Assembly: GCA_002794775.1 (NCBI GenBank) | Contig: NBAY01000050.1 | Location: 124,001-188,000, forward strand | Source of the DNA: Porodaedalea pini | Taxonomy: Eukaryota; Basidiomycota; Agaricomycetes; Hymenochaetales; Hymenochaetaceae | DNA length: 64,000 bases | Direction: 5' to 3' | Shown here: positions 35,471 to 46,859 of the stretch, in pieces | How the letters are laid out: every line of letters starts with the position of its first letter | How positions within the stretch are numbered: the stretch's first letter is position 1 | The notes under the pieces: generated by a model | The model's database searches: none | Told to the model about the DNA's origin: nothing | Seen by the model: the letters and a program-made list of their open reading frames with translations, nothing else | Position numbers and translations under genes: made by a program

Positions 35471-36671
35471 ACTCCCACAAGCAAGTGAGTAGATCGCTGT
35501 GGTGCCCTGTCTTCACCCCAGCATTCAGTTTCAAAGGTGCATTGTTGGTGGGGCCGATCAGAATCCGTTGATATCGGAGAGCCTGAAGGCGATAAAAGCC
35601 AGCGCTCAGAAGGAGAAGGCGATGCACAGCATCATTTTGCTCAAATAGTAATACCCGAGATGAGCATCATCCTTCCATCTGCAAGAATGTCCTCCCAGAA
35701 CCACCCTAACCTATCTTTTCTGGCACAAATACTCCCGTACAGGGGAAAAAGATCGAGGTAGAACAACGCATGGTCGACGATCTCACCACACTGTACATGT
35801 AGTCAGTGTCAGATATGGTGTGGTGACCCGGTCTGCGAAGGCAAATGAGAGTGAGCTGAGTACAAGGACTGGTGCATGAGGCCCTGTGGAATTGTCGAAG
35901 AGAGAGGCGTCTGGCCAAGGTGCAGCAACGTGCATGCACAATCCTGTATTCATCAACACGAGGAGATGATCAGGAATAAATAAAAACGAATGCATGCAAG
36001 AAGCAGAACGTGCACACAGACAGATGCTGACCAGAAGGAGACTGCAGAGACGAGAGAAAACGCATCCCAGCCATGGTTTCTCAAGCTGCACATTGGTGAA
36101 ATTCTGATGACAAGATACGGTGAAGGGAATCTCCCTGACAAGCTCAGAACCAGAATCTGAGAGAGGAAAGAACTGAAAATAAATAGCAAAATGAGACTCA
36201 CGTGGGCAGCCCAACCAGTACTAGTGTCACTGTGTCAGCGCCTAGCTCCTCGCCTTTCCTTGCCTTCCCTTCTGCCTTATTAATTTTCACCAGACCTCAG
36301 GCTGTGTTCTCGCTTACTAGTATGCGGAATCCGTAGCTCTGCATCTTCAATGCGGATGAAGCGTGTATCGCTGCATCATAGCGCCGCATCACTCTCTTCC
36401 TAGTACAAATATACCATCCGAGTCAGCGCTCTTCTCTCTTCACGAGTGCCATTCTCCTACGGCTGCCTGAGACTCGACTACCGAGCGTCTTAGCAATGTG
36501 AACAGCTCTTGATTTCAAGCTCGCTGAATGGCATCGCTGACTATTACTGACTGAATTATTGCAGCACATCTGAGCAAACGCTCTGGACCAGAGCGCACTA
36601 GAAGGCATTCTCTGAAACTCTTTTTGTCGTGCAAAGGTTCGTTCAGCCCTGTTTTGAGATGTAAATTATAC
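35471..36671. other. Spacer between the two fold-back elements
   Basis: A stretch of 1.2 kb with a minus frame of 143 codons (35783-36214) containing hydrophobic runs (CSLLLVSICLCARSA) but no recognisable family. No sign that the two fold-backs and this spacer moved as one composite unit. Confidence 0.4.
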
Positions 36672-36673
36672 TA

Positions 36674-37511
36674 CAGCCATTTTCATAAGTCCTGCGACAC
36701 ATGCATGTCACGTGAAGTGAGCCACGTCAGAGCCAAAATGTCAAAAAAATAGAGTAAATGTTGATTTTCTCTGTAAATTCTGCACAGTACCTGCTCATTA
36801 AGTACTCAAAAAAAAGGCACGGTTCTCAGGAGCAGAAATATGTAAAATATGGACCAATACATTGACTGTGTAGGTGGGTAGAGATCAAACAAGTGTGGCC
36901 AGTCTGTTCTCTCATACATTTCCACTGAGATTCAAAAATTATGGCTCCCCTACATCTATCTATGAAATTCTTTCCTGTGTCTGTAAATTAAGTATATAAC
37001 TATATCAACATCTCCTGCAAGTTTGAAGCCAATCCATTCAGTATTCATGGTACAGCAGCAAGGTTTGTGTTCCACTTTGAGCTCTTTCCATCTTGCAGCA
37101 TGAACAAGAGTGGAACACAAACCTTGCTGCTGTACCATGAATACTGAATGGATTGGCTTCAAACTTGCAGGAGATGTTGATATAGTTATATACTTAATTT
37201 ACAGACACAGGAAAGAATTTCATAGATAGATGTAGGGGAGCCATAATTTTTGAATCTCAGTGGAAATGTATGAGAGAACAGACTGGCCACACTTGTTTGA
37301 TCTCTACCCACCTACACAGTCAATTTATTGCTCCCTATTTTACATATTTCTGCTCCTGAGAACCATGCCTTTTTTTTGAGTACTTAATGAGCGGGTACTG
37401 TGCAGAATTTACAGAGAAAATAGGCATTCATTCTAATTTTTCGACATTTTGGCTCTGACGCGGCTCACTTCACGTGACATGCACGTGTCGCAGGACTTAT
37501 GAAAATGGCTG
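36674..37511. mobile_element. Fold-back inverted-repeat element, copy 2
   Basis: The arms are 36674-37076 and 37109-37511 (403 bp each) around a 32-bp loop (37077-37108). TA dinucleotides flank it at 36672-36673 and 37512-37513, with the same CAGCC...GGCTG ends as copy 1. The loop matches the reverse complement of the copy 1 loop, minus about 20 bases, so the two elements are in opposite orientation. Sites that differ between the two elements agree between the two arms of each element (for example GTGTGGCCAG here against GTGCAGCTGG in copy 1, present in both arms each time). The right end lies 114 bp before the ATG of the TPR-CHAT gene. Confidence 0.9.
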
Positions 37512-37625
37512 TAATAAAACTGACAGCTTTCAGGCTGTGTGATGTAAGATGCCCTTCAAGTGACTACACATTACAGTTGAAATTTATACTCCCTTCACAG
37601 TAATCCTTGGAAGCCAGACAAATTT

Positions 37626-40600
37626 ATGAGACACTCAAAGACCACCATGGCAATGACCTCGTATCATCCTGGACTCCTTGATCATTTCGGGAAACTGGAC
37701 TACCTTGCTCATGTCGCGATGACTTGCTTTGAGCAGACCGGCCAGATCAACAATCTCAAGCAGTCCATTACCCTTCATCGTGCTGCGCTGGCTCAGTGTT
37801 CTCATGGGCATCCTGATCGCTCCTACTCACTGAACAACCTCGTGATTGCTGTGACAAGTTGTTTCCAGCAGACAGGTCAAATCAACGATGTCGAGGAGCC
37901 AGTTGCGCTTCTCCATGAAGCTCTGACCCTGTGTCCGCCTGGACATCCCGATCACTTCATGTTACTGAACAACCTCGCAAATGCCTTGGGGATTCGCTTC
38001 GAGCAGACCGGCCAAATAAACGACCTCCAGGAGTCAGTTGCGCTTCTCCACGAAGCTCTAGCTCTGTTTCCTCCCGGACATTCTGATCACTCCTACTCAC
38101 TGAACAACCTTGCAACAGCTGCGATGTCTCGCTTCGAGCAGACCGGCCAGATCGATGACCTTGAGGAGTCAGTTGCGCTTAACCGCGGAGCTCTAGTTCT
38201 GCGTCCTCCAGGACATCCTGGTCGCTCTGGTTCACTGAACGACCTTGCACATGCTGTGAACGCTCGCTTCGAGCAGACCGGTCAGATCGGCGACCTTGAG
38301 GAGTCAGTTGCGCTTCTCCGTGAAGCTCTAGTTCTATGTCCTCCCGGACATCCCGGCTGCTCCAAGTCACTGAGCAGCCTTGCAAATGCTGTGAGCACTC
38401 ACTTCCAGCAGACCGGTCAGATCGATGACCTTAAGGAGGTAGTTGTGCTTAACCGTGAAGCTCTGGTGCTGCGTCCTCCAGGACATCCTGGTCGCTCCAG
38501 TTCACTGAACAATCTTGCAAATGCTGTGTGGTCTCACTTCAAGCAGACCGGTCAAATCAACGATCTACAGGAGTCAGTCGTGCTTCATCGCGAAGCTCTG
38601 ATTCTGCATCCTCCCAGACATCGTGAACGCTCCATGTCACTAAACAACCTTGCAGCCACTGTGAATACTCGCTTTGATCAGACCTGTCAAATCGACAACC
38701 TCGAGGAGCCAGTTGCACTTCTCCGTGAAGCTCTACTTCTGTCTCCTCCCGGACATCCCGATCGCTCCATGTCACTGAACAACCTCGCAAATGCAGTGGG
38801 GACTCGTTTCAAATGGACTGGTCAAATCGATGACCTTGAGGAGACAGTTGTGCTTCACCACGAAGCTCTGAGGCTGCATGCTCCTGGACGTCCTGATCGC
38901 TCCGGTGTACTGGCCAACCTCGTGGGTGCTATGTTGACTTGCTTCAAACAGACTGGCAAGAATGATGACCTCGAGGAGGCACTTTATTTGTTTGAATTAT
39001 GTGCTGATGATCATGTCTCGAGTGTACAGACTCGACTTTCCGGAGCAGTGCGATGGGCGACCGTTGCACGAGCACACTCTCATATTTCGACATCCAAGGC
39101 TTACGGCATGTCATTGTCGCTTCTCGCTCTCTTCCTTACCTTGCACCCTACCATGCAGATGCAGCATGAACTACTAAATGACAGAAACGGTTACTCGGCA
39201 CTCGCACAGGATGCTGCCTCATATGCGATTGAAACGGGCAAGCTGGAAGAGGCTGTCGAGATTCTTGAGCGAGGGAGGGCTCTGCTTTGGTCGCAAATGC
39301 GTTCTTTCCGGACGCCACAGGAGCAGCTTGCGGGAGTCAACAAGGAGCTGGTGGACGCCTTCGTGAATATTAGCAATGAGCTGGAAGCCCTTGCTACATC
39401 GTCGGAGACTCGCTTCACTCGTTTGGACAAGCCTGGAGCAGCAAACACAAGGCCAGGTCCGCAGTTCTTCAATCAAATGCTAAACCGGACACAGGCACTT
39501 CGGAGCAAATTGGAGGTGACCATCACAGAGATTCGCAAAACTCCAGGTTTTGAAAACTTTCTACGTGCAACGCCTTTCAGTATGCTCAAGGATGCAGCCA
39601 TCGAGGGTCCAGTAATCATCATTAATCACAGTAGGTATCGTTCTGACGCTCTCATCATTCACTACGACTGCCCTCCTATCTGTGTGCCACTAGCTGACAA
39701 CTTCTACGAGGATGCATTGGACCTATATGTTCAGTTAGCAAACACACGTCAGAGTTTGGGAATCGCTCAGAGCCAGTTTGATTCTACGCTTTGGTCTGTG
39801 ATGAAGGATCTGTGGAAGCTCGTGGTTTCCCCGGTCATCAGTCAGCTCAATATCGAGGAGCAGTCTCAAATTTGGTGGTGTCCCACCTCTATCGTGTCTG
39901 CCCTACCACTTCATGCCGCAGGCCCGATTTCACCTGGCAGTAACAAATATCTTTTGGATAAATACGTCTCTTCCTACATGCCGACCCTCACAGTGCTCAT
40001 CCGCGCCCAGTCCAGCACCGCACGTATTTCTGAGCAGTCGTCACTCCTCCTCATCAGCCAGCCAGGACCATCCATGCCGAATGTCGCCGAGGAAGTGCGT
40101 GTCATACGAGAGCTCAATGCGTCGGTCACTTCTCTTATAGGAGACCAAGCGTCTTGCGACGCTGTACTTGAAGGCCTTAAGAACCATGATTGGGCTCATC
40201 TCAGCTGCCATGGAAGTCTGAAACCATTTGAACCCTTCACGTCATCATTCATTCTTTTCGGAAATGAGCGACTCACACTGCTCGACATCGCCAAGTCCAA
40301 TCTGCCCAATGCAGAGCTCGCATTCCTCTCTGCATGTCACAGCACAGAGCAGACCATCAGTTGTGTGCAGGACGAAGTGCTTCATCTCTCTGCGGCCATG
40401 CAGTTCTGCAGTTTCCGAAGCATAGTTGGAACGATGTGGGCAATGGCTGATATCGACGGTCCAGACCTCACTAAGGACTTCTACGAGAAGATGTTTGCAG
40501 AGATGGACCAAACGGAGGCTGGTTACAAGAGATCCGCGCGAGCGCTCTGTAAAGCAGTGAAATGGATGAGAAAGAAGAAGGGCATGTCTTTTGAGAGATG

Positions 40601-40628
40601 GGTCAACTTTGTTCATGTGGGTGCATGA
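37626..40628 (+). CDS. TPR-CHAT protein (caspase-like CHAT cysteine protease)
   Basis: An intronless frame of 1000 codons. Residues about 20-440 are ten 42-residue tetratricopeptide-type repeats with the recurring pattern FxQTGQIDDLEE...ALxLxPPGHPDRSxSLNNLA. These form a superhelix that usually binds peptides or proteins. A helical linker (about 450-690, with GKLEEAVEILERGRALLW) leads to a C-terminal CHAT domain (about 700-1000), a member of the caspase-like clan CD. The catalytic His lies in LSCHG (His862) and the catalytic Cys in LSACHS (Cys904). Family knowledge: CHAT proteases such as separase-like and bacterial TPR-CHAT enzymes cleave target proteins, and some bacterial ones trigger cell death. 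The target here is unknown. The ATG is the first in frame, but the preceding repeat is degenerate and an AG (TTCACAG) sits just upstream. More N-terminal exons may therefore have been cut off by the fold-back element. Confidence 0.9.
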   Translation: MRHSKTTMAMTSYHPGLLDHFGKLDYLAHVAMTCFEQTGQINNLKQSITLHRAALAQCSHGHPDRSYSLNNLVIAVTSCFQQTGQINDVEEPVALLHEALTLCPPGHPDHFMLLNNLANALGIRFEQTGQINDLQESVALLHEALALFPPGHSDHSYSLNNLATAAMSRFEQTGQIDDLEESVALNRGALVLRPPGHPGRSGSLNDLAHAVNARFEQTGQIGDLEESVALLREALVLCPPGHPGCSKSLSSLANAVSTHFQQTGQIDDLKEVVVLNREALVLRPPGHPGRSSSLNNLANAVWSHFKQTGQINDLQESVVLHREALILHPPRHRERSMSLNNLAATVNTRFDQTCQIDNLEEPVALLREALLLSPPGHPDRSMSLNNLANAVGTRFKWTGQIDDLEETVVLHHEALRLHAPGRPDRSGVLANLVGAMLTCFKQTGKNDDLEEALYLFELCADDHVSSVQTRLSGAVRWATVARAHSHISTSKAYGMSLSLLALFLTLHPTMQMQHELLNDRNGYSALAQDAASYAIETGKLEEAVEILERGRALLWSQMRSFRTPQEQLAGVNKELVDAFVNISNELEALATSSETRFTRLDKPGAANTRPGPQFFNQMLNRTQALRSKLEVTITEIRKTPGFENFLRATPFSMLKDAAIEGPVIIINHSRYRSDALIIHYDCPPICVPLADNFYEDALDLYVQLANTRQSLGIAQSQFDSTLWSVMKDLWKLVVSPVISQLNIEEQSQIWWCPTSIVSALPLHAAGPISPGSNKYLLDKYVSSYMPTLTVLIRAQSSTARISEQSSLLLISQPGPSMPNVAEEVRVIRELNASVTSLIGDQASCDAVLEGLKNHDWAHLSCHGSLKPFEPFTSSFILFGNERLTLLDIAKSNLPNAELAFLSACHSTEQTISCVQDEVLHLSAAMQFCSFRSIVGTMWAMADIDGPDLTKDFYEKMFAEMDQTEAGYKRSARALCKAVKWMRKKKGMSFERWVNFVHVGA

Positions 40629-41562
40629 CTGGCACCTGATGGGTCAGGTGAGACTTCACTCTTCTGTCTGCATGCTTGCGAACGAGTACTGACTTCACCC
40701 CTGCAAAACTCAGTTGGAACTGGAATGTTATATGCGAGATGATTCAGAGGAATATGTTTTGAACACTTTGAAACAACTTTTTCTTCCTACCTTTGACCAA
40801 TGTTGTTTTCGATTCTCCTCCCCCTTCTCTTCTTTTCTTTCTTAATAGCGAACACTCCACATTAGCTCTACCAAGATTGTACACCTCGCTTCAGTATATA
40901 CAGTAAGCACACCAGGTTCAGGAATTGCATGGATTGTAAACATCGTGTAGAGGTGACTCGGCGGGCAATGAGGGTTACATGAATAGGAGGAACATGGGGT
41001 CTCGATAATATGCAGCGTCAGCATGCGCTAAAGTGCGTGCCTCCAACTATAATTTTACTGAGAAAGGGCCAAAGTCCAAGCGCAGACAGCAGGAGAGTCC
41101 TAAGGTTGGAGAAGTACATGCTCTTCTACAATGGACAACACGCGTATGCCGGCAGTAGTGGACGGAGTACTACTACTAGTATGATCCTCGAATCTCTCAT
41201 AATGTCTTACTTGGAGAAGCGCTATGGCTCTGCCAATGATGTTTGGTCGAGCACGCGCAAACGAAGAGTAAGATATGTGCCGGAGTAGCGGAAAGGAACA
41301 AGGGAGCCACCGCCTACACATCGATATCGCCGTCTCGCATTCCGCGTGCCATTCTTTCGCTGATCCACCCTCCACTCCCTTTTGCCTTCATCGCCCTGCC
41401 AGCCCATCGAGCTCCTCTGACTATCTTCGCTAGGACTCTGCTCAAGCGACTAGGGCTCCGCAACGCACCGTACAACGTGCATACACGATATACCGTATAT
41501 GTATAGAGTCTTACGGGGACAAATATACGGGCTTAGGTATGAATAGAATGAATATGCACTAA
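40629..41562. other. Gap downstream of the TPR-CHAT gene
   Basis: A pyrimidine-rich stretch near 40790-40850 follows the stop codon. Overlapping frames of 60-94 codons between 40842 and 41506 show no recognisable family. Confidence 0.4.
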
Positions 41563-42117
41563 TTACCCATACAAAAACTCAATGCACCGTTCGCGAGCCA
41601 CTCCTCTCAACTTATCGGGTCTTCCGAATCCCCCAAGCAGGAACTCGGAAGATGGCTTGTCGAAGAGACGGGATTAGGAGTTGAGGAATGTTGCGGTCAA
41701 GCCTTTTATATTCGAAGGGAAGAGAGTATATTGGGTTTGCTGAGAAAAGAGGCGAGGGAGAACGAAGAGACGTACGCGATGTAAACGTATCCCGGTGAGA
41801 GCATGTTGATGCAAATCTTACACGTACCGAGCTCGCATACCATGCTGTGGCCTATTTGTATGACTGCGGGCTTGTTTGTGATCTAATGTTGATTCTATTG
41901 CATCCCCACCAATCAGTAACGGTGGTTGAAAGTGGAGAACAGGGAAAATACGCACTCGATTCGTGACAGTTCCACTCATCGACGCGATGAGCATGATACT
42001 TTCTGGTGTGCCCAGCCTCTCCATCTGTCTTCCTGCAACTTGCACGCTCCACAAAACAGCAATCATCAGCTTCTCGAACCCCTCCATCCGATAGTCTGAA
42101 TACTCCTCGCCATGCAG
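41563..42117 (-). pseudogene. Remnant of a short-chain dehydrogenase gene cut by an LTR
   Basis: Next to the left edge of the retrotransposon LTR, the minus strand reads AVLWSVQVAGRQMERLGT and IMLIASMSGTVTNR, the beta-5 region of short-chain dehydrogenases with the catalytic Ser. It is followed by a splice-donor-like site. Further down (41563-41720) the same strand reads GLTATFLN, stop, SRLFDKPSSEFLLGGFGRPDKLRGVA, the usual C-terminal part of these enzymes. An internal TAA, missing Tyr-Lys exon and an abrupt start at base 42117 indicate a dead fragment. The 5' part of the gene is not seen in the window. It should lie on the far side of the nested retrotransposons if the insertion is simple. 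The gene is not a copy of the one at 29442-31173. Confidence 0.55.
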
Positions 42118-42955
42118 TGTAGTGATTAACCATTGCCTACGCGCCAGCCGAGTCTTTCTCCCCTCACTTACACTACTCCTTTGAATCCCTTTACCGGCCG
42201 CCGAACTTTACCATTTATTCATTCATAATTGGCGGCCGACTCTTCATTATAATTCTTGGTATGGACACGATCGGACGGAGGGATGTCGCATGAACTCAAT
42301 CAGCACATGGATGACCGACTCTCGTGGGCACAGGTGGAAGGAATTAGGCAAGTAGGACAAGGACGTGGAATACAGGTGTGCAGTGGTGGGAGACAAGAGA
42401 GCAGGTTGGGGACTCCAACATCACTCCACGACGATTGGCTGTGTGATGTGCGCAGGCCAATCACCGACTCACTTTCACATCCATTCACACAGACTCGGCC
42501 AAGTCTTGCACCGCTTTCTCTGCTTCAGTTTAGTATAAATTCGCAGTAGTTTGTAGAGACAGGGACAGACAGAGATAGGGAGATACAAGACTAGTACAGA
42601 GACAGACAGTCCCCTCTCCACCTCTAGACAGCAATCTACTACATGCATTACTATGCACTACTCGCCCGACTCTCATTCTGAAAACAGTATACACCGACTC
42701 TGTCACCGACTCTCAGAACTCCATCACCCAATCACCAAATGCCCTCAGCTGCTGCCACAAGTGCCAATTTTACCCGCCCGAGTCTTGGTCCAACCGGAAT
42801 CCCGCAGGTATCTGTATCGCTGAGTCTTCATATCTCGAACCTTGCTCTACTTAGGTTGTCCCTCTCGGTATACCGAGTCACCGCAGTCCCCCTTGGGTCG
42901 ATCACGAGCCGTAGCCCGAATCGCCCTTCAGATTAGAAGAGTCTGCACCTCTACA
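42118..42955 (+). repeat. 5' LTR of the old Ty3/gypsy element
   Basis: It begins TGTAG and ends CTACA. The same sequence, in reverse orientation, forms the solo LTR at 58622-59453, which fixes both borders. It contains a TATAAAT box near 42534, a GACAGACAGAG-rich leader near 42560-42615 and a 65-codon open frame at 42739-42936 that is kept in the solo copy. A primer-binding-site-like stretch follows at about 42958. Confidence 0.85.
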
Positions 42956-43689
42956 CATTGGAGCCCACCGCGAGGGGGACAAGGTGCCTCGCCTAAGTAT
43001 CAGGTCGACGTCTGAAGCTCCTTGGCGCTCTACACGCATACAAGCAAAGGTTCAGGAAGAACCAAGCAACCCACCACCACCACCCAGAGGATGAGGCCAA
43101 GGAAGACCAAGAGGACGCCCACCAACCACAGCCACCCCTCAGATCTTACACACTCCCAGAGAAGCATCCTCATCACCGTTTCACCAATTGGGAACCACCA
43201 ACCCATAAAGCACACTTCAGGACACCGAGCAACAACAGCCACCCTCAGTGACCAAACCAGGACTCACACAAGAACGAGGATGACCAGTCGAACCTAGAAG
43301 GATCCTACCTGATCTCATCAAAACCCCGATATCACTTCATATCCCAGGAAGCTTCGTAACCGACAACAGGTCGCATTTCAGCATCGCCCATACACCACTC
43401 AGTCTGCAGATTCAAAGACCCAGAGGAACACCCAAAAGTGAGGAAAGTAACCCAGGCCTCGAAGGATACAGGAGTCCAACAAAGGAACAAAGTCACTCCA
43501 GGTCCGAAGAAGTGGTCAGGAGACTGGTATCGCCAGGACCATGGGAATCGGCAACACCATATCGAAACCAATCACTCGGATCATTGTCACCCACGAGACC
43601 AGGGTCACCACTTAATTAGGGCAGACAAGCCATCAGAAGACGGCTCAATGAACCTCTGATTCAAACAGGAGGACCAATAGAAGTACCAA

Positions 43690-44985
43690 CAGAATGAAAC
43701 TCTGAACCTGAGAATCCTACCCCTGACCAAGAAGAACAATCGACCCCAGAATCACCACAGAATTGGTCCGAGACATCGGAGGAAGATCTGGTCCCACCAC
43801 CACCACCACCAACTCCAGAAGGATCAATACCTGTTGCGATATCAAGGATCGTGGACCCATACCTGGAAACTTGCCCTTTGACTCCAGAACAGCTGGGAAG
43901 GACACTAACTCCACCCTCACACATACCCACACCGGCTCTGCCGACTCTCCATATTGTGGCGCCACCAATAGTCAGAGCAGTCATGGCTAATTCTACCACA
44001 CAAGGATCAAGCCAAGGACCTTCACAAGCCCCACCAATGGCACCACCGATGCAACCCATACCCAACGTAGCCAATCCTCTTCCAGACCTCGCTGAGTCCA
44101 GAAATCTCCCGATCACCGGACCAAATCCTCCAGTTCCAGGAGTGACAATGCCAAACCGACACGACAAATGAGCACTAGCAATGAACACTGATGTAGAACC
44201 AGAGGGGATCCCGCGATTCTTTGAAGAAGTTAACATCTTAGGATCGAATGCAGGGATCGCTGATCTACAGAAAATCAATTGGGCACGTTACTATGCACCA
44301 GTACGTGAGGAGTTACTATGGTCGACTCTCCCACAGGCATGACAAAACAATTTTGTGTCATTCAAAACAGCCGCCCTGGGCTTCTATCCAGCAGCAACAA
44401 TAAGATACACTTATGGAGATCTAATCAATTTCGTTGCCGAGAATTTGAACAAGGTTTTGATGAGCATGGCTGCCCTGGGAGAGTACCATCGAAGCTTTAT
44501 GTGTATTACATCATATCTGGTTCAAGAAGGAGTCATTTTGGATCTAGATCAAAAGTGGTTCTATCGAGAAGGCCTAAACCGGCTCACCAATCAGCATCTT
44601 GAACAACAACTTCGGTTGGTTGACTTTCGACACCCAGCTGGTGTTCCTTGGGATATACCAGTACTATATAATGAACTCGACCGACTTATAGCAGGAGGAG
44701 TCCTAGTGACTGGTCCTGGGGTGCAACAAGGATATGCAGTACCACAGTATGGAACATTCGGGATACCCACAGCGCCTCCATATTTTACTCAGCAACATGT
44801 CACCGCAGCATCTGGACCATATGCACCAACCCCCATCAAATGAGAGGACTCAGAACTGAGCCTGCTCACACGCATGGTATCAGACTTACAAGCGGAGATA
44901 CAGGATCTCTGGTGTGGAGATCCCGATGCCGCTAGCCTCGGAATCGGCTCTATTAGGTTCAACTCGACTCAGGACAGTCTTACAA
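43690..44985 (+). pseudogene. Gag remnant of the old Ty3/gypsy element, N-terminal part
   Basis: A Pro- and Gln-rich region (for example EDLVPPPPPPTPEGS, then QAPPMAPPMQPIPN) leads into a structured capsid-like part: IPRFFEEVNILG, WARYYAPVREELLW, FKTAALGFYPAATI, YGDLINFVAENLN, ITSYLVQEGV. Stops at 44169-44171 and after residues LPQA and PTPIK are all TGA in the same frame, so the frame is otherwise continuous. Each TGA is at a place where Arg (CGA) would be acceptable. The frame ends where the LTR-like block begins. Confidence 0.65.
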
Positions 44986-45019
44986 GTATCCCCGACGCAT
45001 TTCAGGACAGTTTCAGTGT

Positions 45020-45780
45020 TTGGCAGGATTAACCCGATGCATACAGCTTGGTTCTGCACCGGTGAGCCACCGAAGTCTGTTTTGGGTCACATCTGGTATT
45101 GTTCCGAGCCTCCCAAAGCTTAATTACTCATGTTCTCGAGTTCCGGCTCCGAGTTCCGGCTGTTTGGTTTTGTTTGGCTAGAGCCTCCGGTCTGTCTTTG
45201 TGTCCTTTGTACGCTGCTCAGAGGCTCAACCCTCTGTTGGTTATTTAAACACTCATGTAAATGTCTCAAAAATAAAAGTTTAGTTCCCTGAGTCAGTCCC
45301 AGTCTTTAGTTCACGTCTCCGTCACCGTTCAGTATTGTTCCGTCCATTCCGTCTTGAGTCCCGTTTCCGGCCAAATCTTGCTTTCGCTATATCTCCCTCA
45401 GTTCTTAACCGATTCTCGAGCTCTCTTCAGATTCTTAATCTCATCTAAAATCGCTTTCGAACACTGTCTTGTTTTGCACGATTCCGAGCCCGCGTCGTAG
45501 AGCTACAAAAATAGCTTTTTGGTTCCGGGAGTTCCGTGCATTCCGCCAGCTGCAACCAGTGCAACTGCCATATCTCCGTCAATTCTGCATCGCGTCTCAA
45601 GGTCTTTTCAGATTCGGAATCGTCTCGACGAATAGTATCGATTCATGTCTTCACTGGCGAGTTTCCGAGCCCGGGTTGTCAAGATCGTAGTCACTCTTTG
45701 TCCTCCGACTGCATTTAGGCATGTTTTGCCGGTTGTCCTTTGTACTCGTGTCCCCGAGTTGACACCTAGCCCTGAATATT
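45020..45780 (+). repeat. Probable solo LTR or LTR fragment inside gag
   Basis: The gag frame is interrupted by about 0.75 kb that does not look coding. It holds a TATTTAAA box near 45242 and a polyadenylation-type AATAAA near 45270, a spacing typical of an LTR promoter and R region. Pyrimidine-rich GTTCCG repeats follow. I could not define exact ends or a target duplication, and no second copy is in the window. Confidence 0.35.
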
Positions 45781-45889
45781 TCCCTACACTTCCCTACACT
45801 TCCTGACACTATCCCCTCCATCAGACACATTAGAGTGAACCCCCAGTGGCCAAACTCAACCAGGTCTGAGTCTGTCAGTAGACCATACC

Positions 45890-46854
45890 ATCACCTTTCA
45901 CCAGGGCGAAAGGAAGGAGGATTATCGAAGGTGGGACTACAAGGATCGGTATACTCAAGATCAGCCATATGCCCATAACGAACCACAGGAATACCAGCGA
46001 CCCGACGATTACGGACAGCCACACAAAGAATACAGGGCACCATCGAGAGGCCCACCTCCAGTCAGAAATATGCAGGTAAGGAATACAGGACCCCGAACGT
46101 GCACAATGTGCCACAGCACTGCACACCTATTCAGGGACTGTATGATCAGGGACGCATTGCTGAACCGGCAACTATTGGCCTTGGATGCGCAAGGATTCAT
46201 TGTGATGCCAGGAGGAACACGACTGCCACCGGGACCTCAAGGCTCTTCTCTACTGGACCGAATGAACTTGTACTACTGAGACCACCCGAACGAAGTCCCT
46301 CCAGGCACAACTATTCCTGTTGACATGACAGCACTACGAGATCCACCACCGCACCAAATGGCGAACTTGTTCGATACGTACTATCCTGCCATATCAGGAC
46401 CAAGTATGTATATGCCGACCCAGCCAGGTAAGGAGGAAGCCCACATCGAAGAAATCCAGGACAAATATGTAGGGGAAGGAAAGAAGGTTTGGTTTGACGA
46501 TACAGGCAATTCTCATGGACAGCAGAGACGATCGGTGAGACTGGCAAATATAGGAAAAGCCAACTCTCCTTCACCTAGGCACACGACGAAACCAATGAAA
46601 GAACGAGAGGGACATGAACCAGCTATGGACTCGGGCGTACCGGAAACTGAAACGGTCAAAGGAAAGGAGACAGAATCAGCCAAGCCCAAAACAACCGAAG
46701 AATCGGTACCCAACTCTATTCCACCGAGTGAGCCTATGCAAGTATATGTAGCACCACCACGGGAAATGACGGAACCAAATCCTGGACATCCCAACACAGC
46801 AGTAGACATACAGAGACCTCAGTTCAAATACAACACACCAGCTAACGACCCCAC
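45890..46854 (+). pseudogene. Gag remnant of the old Ty3/gypsy element, zinc-knuckle part
   Basis: A Tyr/Arg/Gln-rich stretch (EYQRPDDYGQPHKEYR) precedes a zinc knuckle CTMCHSTAHLFRDC, which has the CX2CX4HX4C spacing of retroelement nucleocapsids. After LLDRMNLYY a TGA interrupts the frame, which continues with a Pro/Glu-rich linker to base 46854. There the chromodomain element is inserted at AATGG. The protein resumes at 53172, just past the duplicated AATGG. Confidence 0.7.
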
Positions 46855-46859
46855 AATGG

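Noticed and set aside
36956..37162. 68-codon minus frame across the centre of fold-back element 2
   Set aside because: It is read through both arms of a palindrome and is a shadow of the inverted repeat.
34620..37511. The two fold-backs plus spacer as one composite transposon
   Set aside because: Each has its own flanking TA dinucleotides and complete ends; no duplication flanks the whole unit.
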